From NCBI GenBank assembly GCA_030623545.1, contig JAUXLW010000064.1, forward strand, positions 1 through 6,949: 6,949 nt of DNA, read 5' to 3'. Shown in pieces: positions 5,881-6,949 of this stretch. This DNA comes from Acidimicrobiia bacterium (lineage in GTDB: Bacteria > Actinomycetota > Acidimicrobiia > Spongiisociales > SHLN01). The number at the start of each line of letters is the position of its first letter. Positions within the stretch are counted from its first letter, which is position 1. A program made the translations under genes and the position numbers. Under the pieces are notes generated by a model. The model searched no databases, was not told the origin of the DNA, and was given only the letters and a program-made list of their open reading frames with translations.

Positions 5881-5886
5881 TACCGT
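5881..5886 (+). promoter_or_regulatory. Putative -10 box (TACCGT) of guaB3
   Basis: TACCGT fits TANNNT and is followed by 8 nt and the ATG at 5895. No Shine-Dalgarno lies near the start, so a leaderless or very short leader is suggested. A guaB3 promoter here would mean the gene need not depend on trpS transcription. Confidence 0.4.
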
Positions 5887-5894
5887 CGCATCCC

Positions 5895-6949
5895 ATGGAT
5901 ATAGAAATCGGCATGGGAAAGTCGGGCCGCCGGGCCTACGGTTTCGATGATATCGCCATTGTGCCCTCCCGCCGGACCCGCGACCCGGAAGATGTGGACC
6001 TGAGCTGGACCATCGACGCTTATACGTTCGAGCTTCCCTTGATGGCTTCGGCGATGGACTCGGTGGTGAGCCCGGCGACTGCCGTCGAGGTGGGCCGGCG
6101 CGGCGGCCTGGCGGTGCTCAACCTCGAGGGTTTGTGGACCCGCTATCCGGACCCGGCTCCGTACTACCAGGAGATTGCCGCGCTGGAACCGGAGAAGGCG
6201 ACGAGGCGCATGCAAGAGATCTACCTCGAGCCCATCAAGCCCGGGCTCATCGGCGAGCGCATCGCTGAGATCGGGGCCGCCGGTGTCATCACAGCTGCCA
6301 GCCTCACACCACAGAGAGTCGAGGATTTTGCACCGCTGGCGGTTGAGGCCGGGCTCCACGTGCTGGTTATCCAGGGAACCGTCGTATCCGCCGAACATGT
6401 CTCGACCCGCCACGACCCGCTTGACTTGAAGGAATTCATCCGCAACTTCGAGCTTCCGGTCATCGTGGGAGGGTGCGCTTCGTATTCCACGGCATTGCAC
6501 CTGATGCGAACAGGCGCTGTAGGGGTTTTGGTTGGTGTGGGCCCGGGAGCTGCCTGCACGACCCGGGGAGTCCTGGGAATCGGCGTCCCCCAGGCCACGG
6601 CTATCGCCGATGCGGCCGGTGCCAGGATGCGACACCTCGACGAGACCGGCCGTTACGTGCACGTGATTGCCGACGGGGGCATGCGCCGGGGGGGTGAGAT
6701 TGCCAAGGCCATCGCTTGCGGGGCTGATGCGGTCATGGTCGGCTCACCGTTAGCGGCAGCCCATGAGGCCCCGGGCGCCGGCTGGCACTGGGGGATGGCT
6801 ACTTTCCACCCCAGCCTGCCGCGGGGTGCCAGGGTGAGCGTTGGCACGCTGGGTTCGATTGAGGAGATTCTCCTTGGGCCGGCCTACGAGAACGACGGCC
6901 GCCGGAACCTCTTTGGAGCCCTGCGGATATCCATGGCCACCACCGGTCA
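5895..6949 (+). CDS. guaB3: GuaB3 family IMP dehydrogenase-like protein, cut by the right edge
   Basis: The gene is open from the ATG at 5895 to the edge, giving 351 complete codons. GuaB3 proteins are usually somewhat under 400 residues, so little is missing. It belongs to the IMP dehydrogenase/GMP reductase TIM-barrel family of purine nucleotide metabolism. The N-terminus has YGFDDIAIVPSRRTRDPEDV (15-34), typical of GuaB3. The substrate-binding MASAMDSVVSP is at 50-60, and the catalytic loop VGVGPGAACTTRG spans 213-225 with the nucleophile at Cys221. The phosphate-binding IADGGMRRGGEIAKAIACGA (258-277) and MVGSPLA (281-287) are present. There is no CBS pair between residues 90 and 200, unlike GuaB. 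Whether it acts as an IMP dehydrogenase or otherwise is not settled by sequence; GuaB3 from cyanobacteria has been reported to have IMP dehydrogenase activity. In many actinobacteria guaB3 lies beside guaB, but here the upstream neighbour is trpS. Confidence 0.95.
   Translation, partial: MDIEIGMGKSGRRAYGFDDIAIVPSRRTRDPEDVDLSWTIDAYTFELPLMASAMDSVVSPATAVEVGRRGGLAVLNLEGLWTRYPDPAPYYQEIAALEPEKATRRMQEIYLEPIKPGLIGERIAEIGAAGVITAASLTPQRVEDFAPLAVEAGLHVLVIQGTVVSAEHVSTRHDPLDLKEFIRNFELPVIVGGCASYSTALHLMRTGAVGVLVGVGPGAACTTRGVLGIGVPQATAIADAAGARMRHLDETGRYVHVIADGGMRRGGEIAKAIACGADAVMVGSPLAAAHEAPGAGWHWGMATFHPSLPRGARVSVGTLGSIEEILLGPAYENDGRRNLFGALRISMATTG

Noticed and set aside
5860..5894. Rho-independent terminator after trpS
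   Set aside because: A short GC-rich stem is possible at 5865-5877, but it has a one-base centre and no T-run follows.
5880..6662. Minus-strand 260-codon frame opposite guaB3
   Set aside because: The plus-strand GuaB3 reading is unmistakable across the whole stretch, and the antisense product has no family features.
1..6949. CRISPR array, transposon, integrase, toxin-antitoxin or other defence system
   Set aside because: No regularly spaced repeats, terminal inverted repeats, transposase or integrase motifs, or paired small genes were found; all recognised genes are core or general metabolic and envelope functions.

Overview
The window is GC-rich chromosomal DNA that looks like ordinary housekeeping sequence from an actinobacterium, perhaps of the Acidimicrobiia type. 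The assignment is inferred from three things: a GuaB3-type IMP dehydrogenase-like protein without CBS domains, a high-GC codon pattern throughout, and start sites that mostly lack Shine-Dalgarno sequences but carry a TANNNT box 6-9 nt before the start codon, as leaderless actinobacterial genes do. No mobile element, CRISPR array, rRNA or tRNA was seen.

Left part (1-2601, all minus strand). The first 71 bases hold the start of an unrecognised gene that runs off the left edge and is preceded by a perfect AAGGAGGTGA ribosome binding site. About 300 bases without a supported gene follow, ending in a strong terminator-like hairpin (325-356). Next come a 514-residue polytopic O-antigen ligase/polymerase-like membrane protein (372-1916) and, upstream of it on the same strand, a RimJ/RimL-type GNAT acetyltransferase (2002-2601).

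Middle part (2602-4806). A 111-bp divergent region separates the acetyltransferase from a plus-strand Nudix hydrolase of the CoA pyrophosphatase type (2713-3258). The Nudix gene overlaps tail to tail by 14 bp with a minus-strand DUF554 membrane protein (3245-3982). The DUF554 gene follows an alpha/beta hydrolase gene (3997-4806) after only 14 bp, so those two probably form an operon.

Right part (4807-6949, plus strand). A 72-bp divergent region leads into trpS, a complete tryptophanyl-tRNA synthetase with intact HIGH and KMSKS motifs. After 35 bp comes guaB3, cut by the right edge after 351 codons. These are core translation and purine-nucleotide functions. The other genes are general metabolism or envelope genes, with no evident shared pathway.

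The most interesting signals are regulatory rather than new genes. An almost perfect 29-bp palindrome lies directly against the hydrolase start codon and covers its putative -10 box. A 7-bp inverted repeat brackets the Nudix start codon. Five genes have a TANNNT box close to the start codon and no convincing Shine-Dalgarno, against one gene with an ideal Shine-Dalgarno. A perfect 10-bp-arm palindrome lies inside the O-antigen ligase gene. I found no convincing new defence system or other unusual multi-gene system.
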